A stretch of 11,498 nt of DNA from RGIG5579 sp045601445. Lineage in GTDB: Bacteria; Bacillota; Clostridia; Oscillospirales; SIG627. The DNA is taken from positions 1 through 11,498 of the forward strand of contig JAZRZQ010000049.1 in the NCBI GenBank assembly GCA_045601445.1, read 5' to 3'. Shown piece by piece: positions 1 through 7,060 of the stretch. The position numbers were made by a program, and so were the translations under genes. Positions within the stretch are counted from its first letter, which is position 1. Every line of letters starts with the position of its first letter. The notes beneath the pieces are model-generated. The model was not told the origin of the DNA. It saw only the letters and a list, made by a program, of their open reading frames with translations, and searched no databases.

Positions 1-42
1 AAAAATGATGTTGTCTTCCTAAGACCGCTTGGCCTCCGACTT
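1..42 (-). other. Sequencing adapter contamination (BGI/MGI type) at contig end
   Basis: Read on the minus strand, positions 42 down to 11 begin AAGTCGGAGGCC, continue AAGCGGTCTT and end AGGAAGACAA. As far as I recall, this is identical over all 32 bases to the standard BGISEQ/MGISEQ forward adapter. The remaining 10 bases (10 down to 1, CATCATTTTT) sit where that adapter carries its 10-base barcode and have exactly that length. The lon coding frame is normal up to position 43 and leaves the family consensus exactly where the adapter begins. The match is read directly from the sequence; the adapter identity is from memory and was not searched. Confidence 0.93.
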
Positions 43-1311
43 GGTAATCAGCGGGTTCATGCTCTTGGCCTGGATCAGTGCGTTGACGATGCGACCGGGC
101 ATCGCGCCGATGTAGGTTTTGCGATGACCTCGCACGTCAGCCTCGTCCCGCACGCCGCCCAGGGACACGCGCACGTAATTTCTGCCCAGCGCCTCGGCAA
201 TGGAGGAGGCCACGCTGGTCTTACCGACGCCGGGTGCGCCGACCAGACACAGGATCTGTCCCTGTGCCTTGCCGCGCAGCTTGGCGGCAGCCAAATATTC
301 GATGATTCTCTCCTTGACCTTTTCCAGACCGTCGTGATCCCGATCGAGGATTTTTCTTGCCTTTTCGGGGTCAACGCAGTCGTCTGTGTATTGATTCCAC
401 GGCAATTCCAGACAGGTTTCGACGTAGTTTCGAATCAGAGCCGACTCGGAGGAGCCGAAGGGCATCTGATGGAGCTTCTTGGCCTGCGCGCTCAGCTTTT
501 CCCGAATCTCGTCGGGAAGGGGCGCGTCGGCAATGCGTGCGAGAAGGTCTGCTTCCTCGGGATCGGCGCTCTCGCCGCCCAATTCGCCTTGGATGACGCG
601 AAGCTGCTCGCGCAGGAAGGCCTCACGCTGTTGCTCGTCGAGGTGACGGCGCACCTTTTGATTCAAGCGGGCCTCGATTTTGGCCACCGCGATTTCACGC
701 TCAAGGATTTCCTTGAGGATCTCGGCGCGCTTTGAGGGATCAAATTCCTCGAGAATGCGCATTTTATCCTCTGTGCGGCGAAGCACGTTCGAGGCAACGA
801 AATCCGCCAGAAAGCCGATATTGTCAATGGTCTGAACGGCGTTTGCCACGTCGGGCGAGAGCTTGGGCAGATAGCCCGACAGCTCCTCTAAGGAGGAGAC
901 GATGCTGCGGCAGGAGGCGTCCTCGGTCAGGGAATCGATCATCCGCACCTGCTTTTCGATCACCTCGGCGGTGAGCTGACCCTCGGACAGACGGAAATAC
1001 CCGCGCGACTCGGCGCGGGAGAGGGTGTCGCAAATGATGCGGTACGAGCGATCGGGGAGCTTGACGGATTGCTTGATGCGTGCCACCACGCCGATCTTGT
1101 AAAGATCGCTCGGCTCGGGGACTTCCACCGCGGCGTCCTTCTGTGTGACCAAAAAGAGCACGCCCTCTGCCTTGAGGGCCATCTCAACGGCCTTCACCGT
1201 CTGCGGACGGGCCACCTCAAAGCTGGTATCAATACCGGGAAATACGACCAGACCCCGCAGGGCAACGACGGGCAGGGCAATGCGGTCGAGCGTTTCGGAA
1301 TAATAGGACAT
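43..1311 (-). CDS. lon: ATP-dependent protease Lon, N-terminal 423 residues (cut by contig end)
   Basis: Lon is a soluble AAA+ serine protease that unfolds and degrades damaged or regulatory proteins. The visible part holds the N-terminal substrate-binding domain (about residues 8-205, starting with the typical LPVVALRGLVVFPG), the helical linker (about 205-330), and the start of the AAA+ module with Walker A GAPGVGKT at 358-365 and the family block SLGGVRDEADVRGHRKTYIG around 383-402. Walker B, the sensor residues and the Ser-Lys protease domain are absent, because the genomic sequence stops at 43 and an adapter follows; the in-frame stop at 19-21 lies inside the adapter. The start at 1311 gives MSYYSETL, which fits the family; an upstream in-frame ATG at 1458 would add 49 unrelated residues and cross the promoter. 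An AAGGA site lies 13 nt upstream, a rather long spacing. The gene is transcribed divergently from its neighbour. Confidence 0.95.
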
Positions 1312-1372
1312 GTGTGCTTGTGTTTCCTTTCTGTGGTTCTTGCGTAGGGATATAAAAACCCAGTATTTTGTC

Positions 1373-1381
1373 ATTATATCA
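1373..1381 (-). promoter_or_regulatory. lon promoter, extended -10
   Basis: On the minus strand the sequence reads TGATATAAT, a perfect extended -10 (TGnTATAAT). The region 17 nt further upstream (1396-1401, TTCCCT) is a poor -35, as expected when an extended -10 carries recognition. The predicted transcript starts near 1366, giving a leader of about 55 nt before the lon ATG. Confidence 0.7.
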
Positions 1382-1396
1382 CAAACGGCGTCAAAA

Positions 1397-1425
1397 GGGA
1401 ATGCTTTTTTTAAAAAACCTTTCCC
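1397..1425. repeat. Imperfect 29-bp inverted repeat between divergent promoters
   Basis: The arms GGGAA (1397-1401) and TTCCC (1421-1425), and TTTTTT (1405-1410) and AAAAAA (1412-1417), share one centre of symmetry at 1411; 12 of 14 pairs match. The element overlaps the -35 region of the lon promoter and lies about 18 bp upstream of the -35 region of the divergent promoter. It could be an operator, or just a local AT-rich dyad. No regulator was recognised. Confidence 0.4.
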
Positions 1426-1442
1426 CGTTTTTTGAAAATCGG

Positions 1443-1471
1443 TATTGTTTTCCGTCAAACTATGCTATAAT
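1443..1471 (+). promoter_or_regulatory. Promoter of the degenerate kinase-like gene
   Basis: TATAAT at 1466-1471 is preceded by TG at 1463-1464 with one base between, giving a perfect extended -10. The -35 is weak: TATTGT (1443-1448) at a 17-nt spacing or ATTGTT at 16 nt. The predicted transcript starts near 1478, about 35 nt before the ATG at 1513. Confidence 0.65.
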
Positions 1472-1512
1472 GACTTTAGGAAGAAATACACACAACATAG
1501 CTCGGAGAACCA

Positions 1513-2592
1513 ATGAAACAAGACACGAAACGAAAAAACAAACCTGCTCCTGTCAAGGAAGCCTCTGTCCCGACAAAGCCCTTTTTGCCCTTTTTACCGC
1601 CGATGATCCCGCTGGTGGAGCTGGGGCCGGAAGGAGAAATGATCTTCTGCAACCGCCTTGCAACGGCCCTTCTGATGCCGAAGGGCCGTTGGCAGGGCTG
1701 GCTGAATCGCCACCGTAAGCTTTTGTTGCCGGAGAGGATTTTTCAGGCTCGATTTGCAGGGGAGGAGTATTCGGTCTACGTTCACCGCGAGACGGACGGG
1801 AAGATATCCCTTCGCTTTTTTCGCGATTTTAACACCTTTCATCCGATGCTCATCCATTCGCTTTTGAGCGGGGAGCGAGCAGACTTTGCCTTTGCCCTCG
1901 GTGAACACTTTCATCTGCGTGGGGGCGTACAGCTTCACGGCGAGATCCGCGCGAGATGGGAGCGATTTCACCAAAGCAGCTCGCTTTATCTCGCCTTTTT
2001 GGAGCAAAGGGAAGAGGAGGGGTCGCCGGAGGAGATGCTCGCCTGCGATCCGGAGTGCTTTTTGAAGGCTCTTTCCGGTGCCGCCGCTGACGTCGGTATG
2101 GTGATTTCTCTGAAAAAGGCGTCCCGCTTCGCGGTTTCGGTGCGTCCCCGCCGTTTCACGCTGACGGTGACGGATCTTTTGCGCTTTGTGTATCTTCTGG
2201 AGGGAGACGTCCCGCTTGACGTTTCTTATTCCGCTAAGTCCAAAGAGGGGATCTTTACCTTTCGCTTTCCGTCCAAGAGTCTGTTTTTCAAGCTGTTCGC
2301 AAAATTGGCGGAAAACGAGATGCCGCCGGAAGGGCTCGAATCGCTCGGCGGCGTCTTTTCCCTGCTTTCGGCGCTTCTTCGCTGTGCGCGGGAGGAGGCT
2401 TGTCTTGCCTTTGACGTTTCCGATGCGACGGGTCGCATTACGCTTCGCGTCCCCTTGGCAGCGGATTCGACGGCGGGCTTTCTCGATTCCGACACCGACG
2501 CCTTGCACGAATATATCGGCCGCTTTCTTGCCGCCGATCCCGTTCTTTCTCGCCTGCAAGCGGATCGGGACGAAGCGAAAGAGAAACCTTGA
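1513..2592 (+). CDS. Unrecognised protein, possibly a degenerate PAS/histidine-kinase-like protein
   Basis: I do not recognise this 359-residue protein as a named family. A basic, Pro-rich N-terminus (1-30) has no signal peptide and there is no membrane segment, so it is probably cytosolic. Residues about 30-107 look like a PAS domain: LVELGPEGEMIFCNRLA resembles the PAS start, and it ends in strands closing with FRDFN. Residues about 110-165 are helical with His-rich stretches, where a DHp domain would sit. Residues about 205-315 have the strand-helix order of a GHKL ATPase (VRPRRFTLTVTDLLRFVYLLEG, then a GGVFSLLSALL segment, then strands ending in RVPL), but the N-box asparagines and the DxGxG motif are missing. 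An ATP-dependent kinase activity is therefore unlikely; a sensory or scaffold role is inference. GGAG at 1504-1507 lies 5 nt before the ATG. It is a single gene with its own promoter, followed by the pfkA promoter. Confidence 0.8.
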   Translation: MKQDTKRKNKPAPVKEASVPTKPFLPFLPPMIPLVELGPEGEMIFCNRLATALLMPKGRWQGWLNRHRKLLLPERIFQARFAGEEYSVYVHRETDGKISLRFFRDFNTFHPMLIHSLLSGERADFAFALGEHFHLRGGVQLHGEIRARWERFHQSSSLYLAFLEQREEEGSPEEMLACDPECFLKALSGAAADVGMVISLKKASRFAVSVRPRRFTLTVTDLLRFVYLLEGDVPLDVSYSAKSKEGIFTFRFPSKSLFFKLFAKLAENEMPPEGLESLGGVFSLLSALLRCAREEACLAFDVSDATGRITLRVPLAADSTAGFLDSDTDALHEYIGRFLAADPVLSRLQADRDEAKEKP

Positions 2593-2608
2593 TTTTCATT
2601 GAAATCTA

Positions 2609-2637
2609 TTGCAAAAAGAAAAGAATTGCATTATACT
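2609..2637 (+). promoter_or_regulatory. pfkA promoter
   Basis: TTGCAA (2609-2614) and TATACT (2632-2637) are separated by exactly 17 nt. The predicted transcript starts near 2644, leaving a leader of about 58 nt before the pfkA ATG. No terminator hairpin is visible after the upstream gene, so some read-through is possible. Confidence 0.75.
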
Positions 2638-2701
2638 GAACGCAATGAGACTCGGCGCTCGGCCGTGTCCGTCTTTTCCAGCAAAACACGGAGGATCAAA
2701 A

Positions 2702-3682
2702 ATGAATCAGACCAGCATCAAACGGATCGGCGTTCTCACGTCCGGCGGTGACGCACCCGGCATGAATGCCGCCTTGCGCGCTGTCGTGCGCTCCGGTCTT
2801 TATCACGGCTTTCAGGTATTCGGCATCAAGCGTGGCTACGAGGGCCTCTTGGACGGCGAGATCAGCGAAATGAACAATCACTCGGTCTCCAACATCATCA
2901 GCCGCGGCGGCACGGTGCTGCTCACCGCTCGCTGCAAGGAATTTTCTACGCCCGAGGGGGTCTCCCGCGGCAAGGCGATGCTTGATATTTTCCGTTTGGA
3001 TGCACTGGTCGTCATCGGAGGAGACGGCTCGCTTCGCGGCGCATTGGATCTGCACCGTCTGGGCGTTCCCGTCATCGGCATCCCCGCCACCATTGACAAC
3101 GACATTGCCTGCAGTGACTACACCATCGGGTACGACACCGCGATGAACACGGTCAAGGAGGCCATCGACCGCATCAAGGATACCGCCTATTCTCACGAGA
3201 GATGCAGCGTCGTGGAGGTGATGGGGCGTAACGCCGGCTATATCGCGCTCAACTGCGGCATCGCGGGCGGTGCGGAGGCGTGCATCATCCCCGAAAAGAA
3301 TTTTGACATCAACGAGGACGTCATCAAGCCTATTTTGCATTGCCGCAATGCAGGGAAAAATCACTATATCATCATCAACGCCGAGGGTGTGGGCGGCACG
3401 ATGGAGATCGCTGAGCAGATCCGTCAGAAAACGGGCATCTCCACGACCACGACCATCCTCGGACATCAGCAGCGCGGCGGCCATCCCACCGTGCGTGACC
3501 GCGTGGCCGCTTCCCTGATGGGCGTCAAGGCCACCGAGCTTCTCGCCGAGGGTGTGTTCGGCCGTGTGGTTGCCATGAAGGGTGATTCGGCCGTGGATTT
3601 TGATCTGGAGGAGGCCCTTTCGATGAAAAAGGACATCGACGAGGCCCTGATCCGAACGGGTAAGATTCTTTCGCTGTACTGA
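2702..3682 (+). CDS. pfkA: ATP-dependent 6-phosphofructokinase
   Basis: This enzyme phosphorylates fructose 6-phosphate to fructose 1,6-bisphosphate, the committed step of glycolysis, in the cytosol. The 326 residues match the usual bacterial PfkA length (about 320). Visible motifs in order are SGGDAPGMNAA (14-24, ATP site), GGDGS (106-110), TIDND (130-134, catalytic Asp132), MGR (174-176, sugar-phosphate binding) and GHQQRGG (254-260). Gly109 aligns with E. coli Gly104, which marks ATP rather than pyrophosphate use. The position before TIDND (E. coli Gly124, Lys in PPi enzymes) is Ala129, an uncommon but small residue. The start is set by GGAGG at 2690-2694, 7 nt before the ATG; an in-frame ATG at 2609 lies on top of the promoter -35 and is rejected. 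The gene is monocistronic or read into from upstream. Confidence 0.97.
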   Translation: MNQTSIKRIGVLTSGGDAPGMNAALRAVVRSGLYHGFQVFGIKRGYEGLLDGEISEMNNHSVSNIISRGGTVLLTARCKEFSTPEGVSRGKAMLDIFRLDALVVIGGDGSLRGALDLHRLGVPVIGIPATIDNDIACSDYTIGYDTAMNTVKEAIDRIKDTAYSHERCSVVEVMGRNAGYIALNCGIAGGAEACIIPEKNFDINEDVIKPILHCRNAGKNHYIIINAEGVGGTMEIAEQIRQKTGISTTTTILGHQQRGGHPTVRDRVAASLMGVKATELLAEGVFGRVVAMKGDSAVDFDLEEALSMKKDIDEALIRTGKILSLY

Positions 3683-3707
3683 TTTTTCCCACCGAAGGCT
3701 TTTGTAC

Positions 3708-3735
3708 TTGCATTTTTTCATTTTCGTGGTATAAT
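3708..3735 (+). promoter_or_regulatory. Promoter of the NahK/BY-kinase operon
   Basis: TTGCAT (3708-3713), a 16-nt spacer and TATAAT (3730-3735) are present, with TG at 3727-3728 completing an extended -10 (TGGTATAAT). The predicted start is near 3742, about 53 nt before the first ATG. No other promoter of this quality was seen between here and 7061, so the four genes downstream probably share this transcript. Confidence 0.75.
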
Positions 3736-3794
3736 AACGAAATAAGTGTTTACTTCACTTTGCGGAACAAATCCCAAAAAGGAGAGGTTTCCTC

Positions 3795-4901
3795 ATGAGC
3801 TACAGCAACCAACGGATCGCCATGATCCTGAAATGCTTCGGCATTGAATTTGACAGCTTCCGCGTGGAGGTCTTTACCAGCGGAAACATCAACTGCACCT
3901 ATAAGGTTGACATTCGCAACCGCAGAAAAACGGACAGCTTTGTCCTGCAACGCATCAACACCTTCGTTTTCAAAAACCCCGTCGGGGTGATGGAAAACAT
4001 TGATATGGTTACGGGTCACATCCGTGAAAAGCTGATCGCCGAGGGCGTGAACCCCGAGGGTCGCGTTCTCGAATTTCTCAAGCGGCCCGACGGCACGAAT
4101 TACTATTTCGAGGACGAGGCCAATTTCTGGCGTTGTTATCGCTACGTTCCCAACACCGTCACCTACGATCAGGCCAACGATCCCGAGGTGCTCAAGAGCG
4201 CGGGCTATTCCTTCGGTCTGTTTCAGAAGCAGCTTTGCGATTTTCCCCTCGAGCGATTACACGACGTACTGCCCGACTTTCACAATACCCCCGTTCGTAT
4301 GGAGCGCTTTTTCCGTGCGCTGGAGGAGAATAACACGGGCAGAAAATACCTGATCGCCAAGGAAGCGCAGACCCTGCGCGACAACGAATTTATCTGGGGT
4401 CAGCTTGAGCGCGACCGCAAGGCCGGCCGCCTGCCGATGCGCGTAACGCACAACGACACCAAGTACAACAACATCCTCATCGACCGTGATTCCGGCGAGG
4501 CGGTCTGCGTGATCGATCTGGACACGATGGCCGCAGGCCTTTGTGCCTACGACTTCGGAGACGCCATCCGCTTCTCGGCCAACAACGCCATGGAGGACGA
4601 GCCGGATCTGTCCCGCGTCGGCTTGAATCTGGAGCTGTTTGAGGCCTTTTCCGCCGGCTTTGTTCCGGTTTGCCGTGAGTTTTGTACGCCTGCGGAATTG
4701 GACAGTCTTGCCCTCGGTGCGGTTACGATGACCTTTGAGCTTGCCGCCCGCTTTTTGGAGGACTATCTGCGAGGGGATGTGTATTTCAAGACCACGCACC
4801 CCGAGCATAACCTCGAGAGAGGAAGAAATCAGTTCGTTCTTGCCATGGATATGCTCCGCAATTACGAAAAAATGCAGGAGATCATTCACCGCTATTTGTA
4901 A
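3795..4901 (+). CDS. N-acetylhexosamine 1-kinase-like phosphotransferase (NahK family)
   Basis: The protein has the aminoglycoside-phosphotransferase/choline-kinase fold. It resembles, from memory, Bifidobacterium NahK along its whole length, which phosphorylates GlcNAc or GalNAc at C1 with ATP. Its 368 residues are close to the NahK size. Shared blocks include GNINCTYKV near the N-terminus (ATP-loop region), VLQRINTFVF (50-59), the catalytic loop RVTHNDTKYNNIL (216-228, base Asp221), the metal site IDLDT (240-244), and the C-terminal GDVYF and PEHNL segments (327-340). The substrate is inferred from similarity and could be another sugar. AGGAG at 3780-3784 precedes the ATG by 10 nt. The gene leads the operon; only 20 nt separate it from the membrane-adaptor gene, so its product probably feeds sugar 1-phosphate towards UDP-amino sugars used in surface glycans. 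Confidence 0.88.
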   Translation: MSYSNQRIAMILKCFGIEFDSFRVEVFTSGNINCTYKVDIRNRRKTDSFVLQRINTFVFKNPVGVMENIDMVTGHIREKLIAEGVNPEGRVLEFLKRPDGTNYYFEDEANFWRCYRYVPNTVTYDQANDPEVLKSAGYSFGLFQKQLCDFPLERLHDVLPDFHNTPVRMERFFRALEENNTGRKYLIAKEAQTLRDNEFIWGQLERDRKAGRLPMRVTHNDTKYNNILIDRDSGEAVCVIDLDTMAAGLCAYDFGDAIRFSANNAMEDEPDLSRVGLNLELFEAFSAGFVPVCREFCTPAELDSLALGAVTMTFELAARFLEDYLRGDVYFKTTHPEHNLERGRNQFVLAMDMLRNYEKMQEIIHRYL

Positions 4902-4921
4902 AAAAGAAAGGAATTGTAATT

Positions 4922-5608
4922 TTGGAAATCACTTGGAAAACGCTGGCAGATTATATCCTCAAGGGGATCGTCTTTATCCTTGCGGTATCGATCCTGTTCG
5001 GCATCGGCGGCTTTGTTTATACGAAATATTTTATGGATCCCACCTATTCCGCAAACGTGAAGTTTTACGCTTCCGGAGAAGAGAGCAACACGCAATCGCT
5101 GAACTATTCGCAGTCGGTTGCCCCGCAGTACATCGAGTTTCTCAACGTCGTTGAGTTTTTCGAGATGGTTGCGCAGGATCTCCATCAGGAAACGGGTGCC
5201 GTTCTGTCTCCCGCCGTCATCAGAGACAGCGTGCAGTTCTCCACGATCGTGCAGGAGACCACGACCTTCTACGTCACCGTTACCGTCTCCGATCCGAATC
5301 TGGCCTACAACATCGCCCGTTCGATCGCCGTGACCGCGCCCGCCCGCGTCAAGCAGTTTGAAAACGTCGGCGCACTCGAGGTCATCAGTAACCCCGTCGT
5401 TCCCGCCGCTCCCACCGGCCCGAGCCTTTTGCGTAATACCGCTTTGTTCTTCCTGATCGGCTTCCTTCTTTCCGCGGCCATCGTGGTTCTGCGTGAAATG
5501 ATGGATAACCGCTTGCGCAACGCGGAGGAGATCCCCGAATTGTTCGGGATCCCCGTGTTCGGCGTCGTGCCTGATTTTTCGGAAAAAGAACAGAAGGGAG
5601 GACGGTAA
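4922..5608 (+). CDS. Wzz/CapA-type membrane adaptor of a BY-kinase
   Basis: In Gram-positive bacteria this small membrane protein activates the separate BY-kinase and takes part in polysaccharide chain-length control. The 228 residues show the family layout: a short cytosolic N-terminus, TM1 at about 14-33, an extracellular region of about 135 residues, a Pro-rich stretch (NPVVPAAPTGPS, 157-168) just before TM2 at about 172-191, and a cytosolic tail (about 192-228) with RNAEEIPELFGIPVFG, the expected kinase-activating segment. The start is TTG at 4922: an AAAGGA site ends 9 nt upstream, and the next in-frame ATG (residue 38) would remove TM1. It ends with the stop TAA directly before the ATG of the kinase gene, with GGAGG at 5597-5601 inside its own coding end, so translation is coupled. 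Similar to CapA, YveK and EpsA; which polymer it serves is not visible. Confidence 0.9.
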   Translation: MEITWKTLADYILKGIVFILAVSILFGIGGFVYTKYFMDPTYSANVKFYASGEESNTQSLNYSQSVAPQYIEFLNVVEFFEMVAQDLHQETGAVLSPAVIRDSVQFSTIVQETTTFYVTVTVSDPNLAYNIARSIAVTAPARVKQFENVGALEVISNPVVPAAPTGPSLLRNTALFFLIGFLLSAAIVVLREMMDNRLRNAEEIPELFGIPVFGVVPDFSEKEQKGGR

Positions 5609-6352
5609 ATGAAACTGTATTCGTATGCTTATCAAAGCGGAAAAGCCGATCCGCTCTTCGCCGCGAAGGAGGCTTATCGCACCGTTCGCGCCAATTTGAT
5701 GTTTTCGGTTGCTCATTCCGGCTGTAAAAAATTGATTTTTGCCAGCTCTGTGCAGGGCGAGGGGAAAACCACCACCGTCGTCAACGTCGCTTTTTCTTTG
5801 GCCAGAAGCCAAAAGAAGGTGCTTTTGATCGATCTGGATATGCGCCGTCCGCGCATCCACCGTCTTTTGAAGCTTTCACTCAATCCCGGTATGACCAACC
5901 TTCTCAGCGGCTTTGCCAAGCCCGAGGAGATCCTGCACCGCCAGGTCTATCCCAATCTGGACGTGATTACCGCGGGCACGCTTTCCCCCAATCCTTCCGA
6001 AATGCTTGCCAGCGAGGGAATGGAAGAGCTTTTGAAAGCGGTCGGAGACAGCTACGACTTCGTCCTTTTGGATACGCCCCCGATCAACGTGGTCAGTGAC
6101 GCGTTGCCGCTCATCAAACACACCGACGGCGTCGTTTTGGTCGTGCGCCCGAAGTATTCTGCCCGCAAGGAGATCCAGAAGGCCATCGAGCAGGTTCAGT
6201 TTGCCGGCGGCAAGGTGCTCGGTGCGGTCGTCAACGGCGCGTCAAACCAAAAGAAGAATTTCGGCCACTACAAAAACAATCATTATCAAACCTCCTACGG
6301 TGACGCCGTTCCGTCGGAACAGCCGCTGAGGGAGGGTAAGGCGAAGCAGTGA
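5609..6352 (+). CDS. BY-kinase: tyrosine-protein kinase, CapB/YwqD type
   Basis: This cytosolic P-loop enzyme autophosphorylates on C-terminal tyrosines and, with the upstream adaptor, is expected to switch surface-polysaccharide assembly. The 247 residues carry the family motifs: the EAYRTVRANL interaction helix (21-30), Walker A SSVQGEGKTTT (46-56, Lys53), Walker A' VLLIDLDMRRP (71-81, Asp75 and Asp77) and Walker B FVLLDTPP (151-158, Asp155). The tail holds a short tyrosine cluster at Tyr221, Tyr226 and Tyr230, followed by about 17 charged residues; longer clusters are common, so this is a modest one. The ATG directly follows the stop of the adaptor gene, with GGAGG 7 nt upstream. Its stop codon overlaps the GTG of the phosphatase gene. 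The presence of the tyrosine cluster argues against a MinD/ParA-type ATPase. Confidence 0.95.
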   Translation: MKLYSYAYQSGKADPLFAAKEAYRTVRANLMFSVAHSGCKKLIFASSVQGEGKTTTVVNVAFSLARSQKKVLLIDLDMRRPRIHRLLKLSLNPGMTNLLSGFAKPEEILHRQVYPNLDVITAGTLSPNPSEMLASEGMEELLKAVGDSYDFVLLDTPPINVVSDALPLIKHTDGVVLVVRPKYSARKEIQKAIEQVQFAGGKVLGAVVNGASNQKKNFGHYKNNHYQTSYGDAVPSEQPLREGKAKQ

Positions 6353-7056
6353 CCTCGCTTTCGGTCGACGTCCATTCCCACCTGCTTCCGGGAATCGATG
6401 ACGGATGCCAAAGCCTTGCCCAATCGCAGAGATTGCTGCAACATCTTGCCGCGCAGGGAATGCGCTGTTTGGCGTTGACTCCGCACTATTTCAGCTACGA
6501 GCAGAGCGTGTCGTCCTTTCTCCGACGCAGAGAAAAGGCAATGCAGTCCCTCTTGTCCTTGCCCGAGGCCGCGGCTTTTCGCTTCATCTTGGGTGCAGAG
6601 GTCTATTTTACCCGCGGTCTGTTTCAATGCGAAGATATGTCGTCCCTTTGCTACGAGGGCACGGATCGGATGCTCATTGAATTGGAAACGGATTCCGATC
6701 GAATGACAAGCGGCGTGCTTCACCGACTGGAGCGGCTTGTGACGGAGTTTGAGATCACTCCCGTTTTGGCTCATGCGGAGCGATATCCTTATCTTCTCGA
6801 CGCCACCTTGCTTCGGGAGCTTCGTGAGATGGGGTGCTTCGTTCAGGTCAATCTTTCTTCCTTCGCCCCCTTCTTCCTTCGCAGAAAGCTTTTGTCCCTG
6901 ACCAAAAAGGGACTCGTTGATTTTCTCGGAGAGGATATTCACCGCGCTGTTTGCGATCAGGCGAAAAAGGAGAGCCTTTTGCGCAACATAGAGAGGAAGG
7001 ATCCCGCGTTTCTTCGCGCATCGCAGGAAAACGCCGTGCGCACCTTTTTTTCTTAA
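6349..7056 (+). CDS. PHP-family tyrosine-protein phosphatase, CpsB/YwqE type
   Basis: This metal-dependent phosphatase is expected to remove phosphate from the tyrosines of the neighbouring BY-kinase, closing the phosphorylation cycle. The 235 residues match the family (about 240-255). Metal ligands can be followed: VDVHSHLLPGIDDG with His9 and His11, TPH with His46, GAEVYF with Glu84, HAER with His142, and EDIH with Asp196 and His198. The last two differ from the common HPER and SDAH forms, while keeping the ligand residues. The start is GTG at 6349, overlapping the kinase stop as GTGA; an AAGG site (6338-6341) lies 7 nt upstream and a GGAGGG site slightly further, which favours coupled translation. 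It is the last gene of the operon and is followed within 5 nt by a strong terminator. A histidinol-phosphatase role is less likely given the neighbours. Confidence 0.92.
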   Translation: MTSLSVDVHSHLLPGIDDGCQSLAQSQRLLQHLAAQGMRCLALTPHYFSYEQSVSSFLRRREKAMQSLLSLPEAAAFRFILGAEVYFTRGLFQCEDMSSLCYEGTDRMLIELETDSDRMTSGVLHRLERLVTEFEITPVLAHAERYPYLLDATLLRELREMGCFVQVNLSSFAPFFLRRKLLSLTKKGLVDFLGEDIHRAVCDQAKKESLLRNIERKDPAFLRASQENAVRTFFS

Positions 7057-7060
7057 ATAG

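Noticed and set aside
19..1311. A naturally truncated or frameshifted lon, or an insertion-element junction at about position 43
   Set aside because: The break coincides exactly with the first base of a recognisable sequencing adapter, so it is an assembly artefact rather than a biological event.
1389..1394. TTGACG on the minus strand as the lon -35 box
   Set aside because: It is only 10 nt from the -10 TATAAT, too close for a sigma-A promoter; the extended -10 explains the promoter better.
1389..1459. CtsR-type heat-shock sites, because CGTCAAA occurs at 1389-1395 and 1453-1459 near lon
   Set aside because: CtsR sites are tandem heptamers 3 nt apart; these copies are 57 nt apart with no second half beside either one.
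2696..3721. Long open frame on the minus strand opposite pfkA (and similar ones opposite lon, the kinase-like gene and the adaptor/kinase genes)
   Set aside because: These are antisense shadows of well-supported genes, caused by GC-rich codon use; they have no ribosome binding sites, family motifs or promoters of their own.
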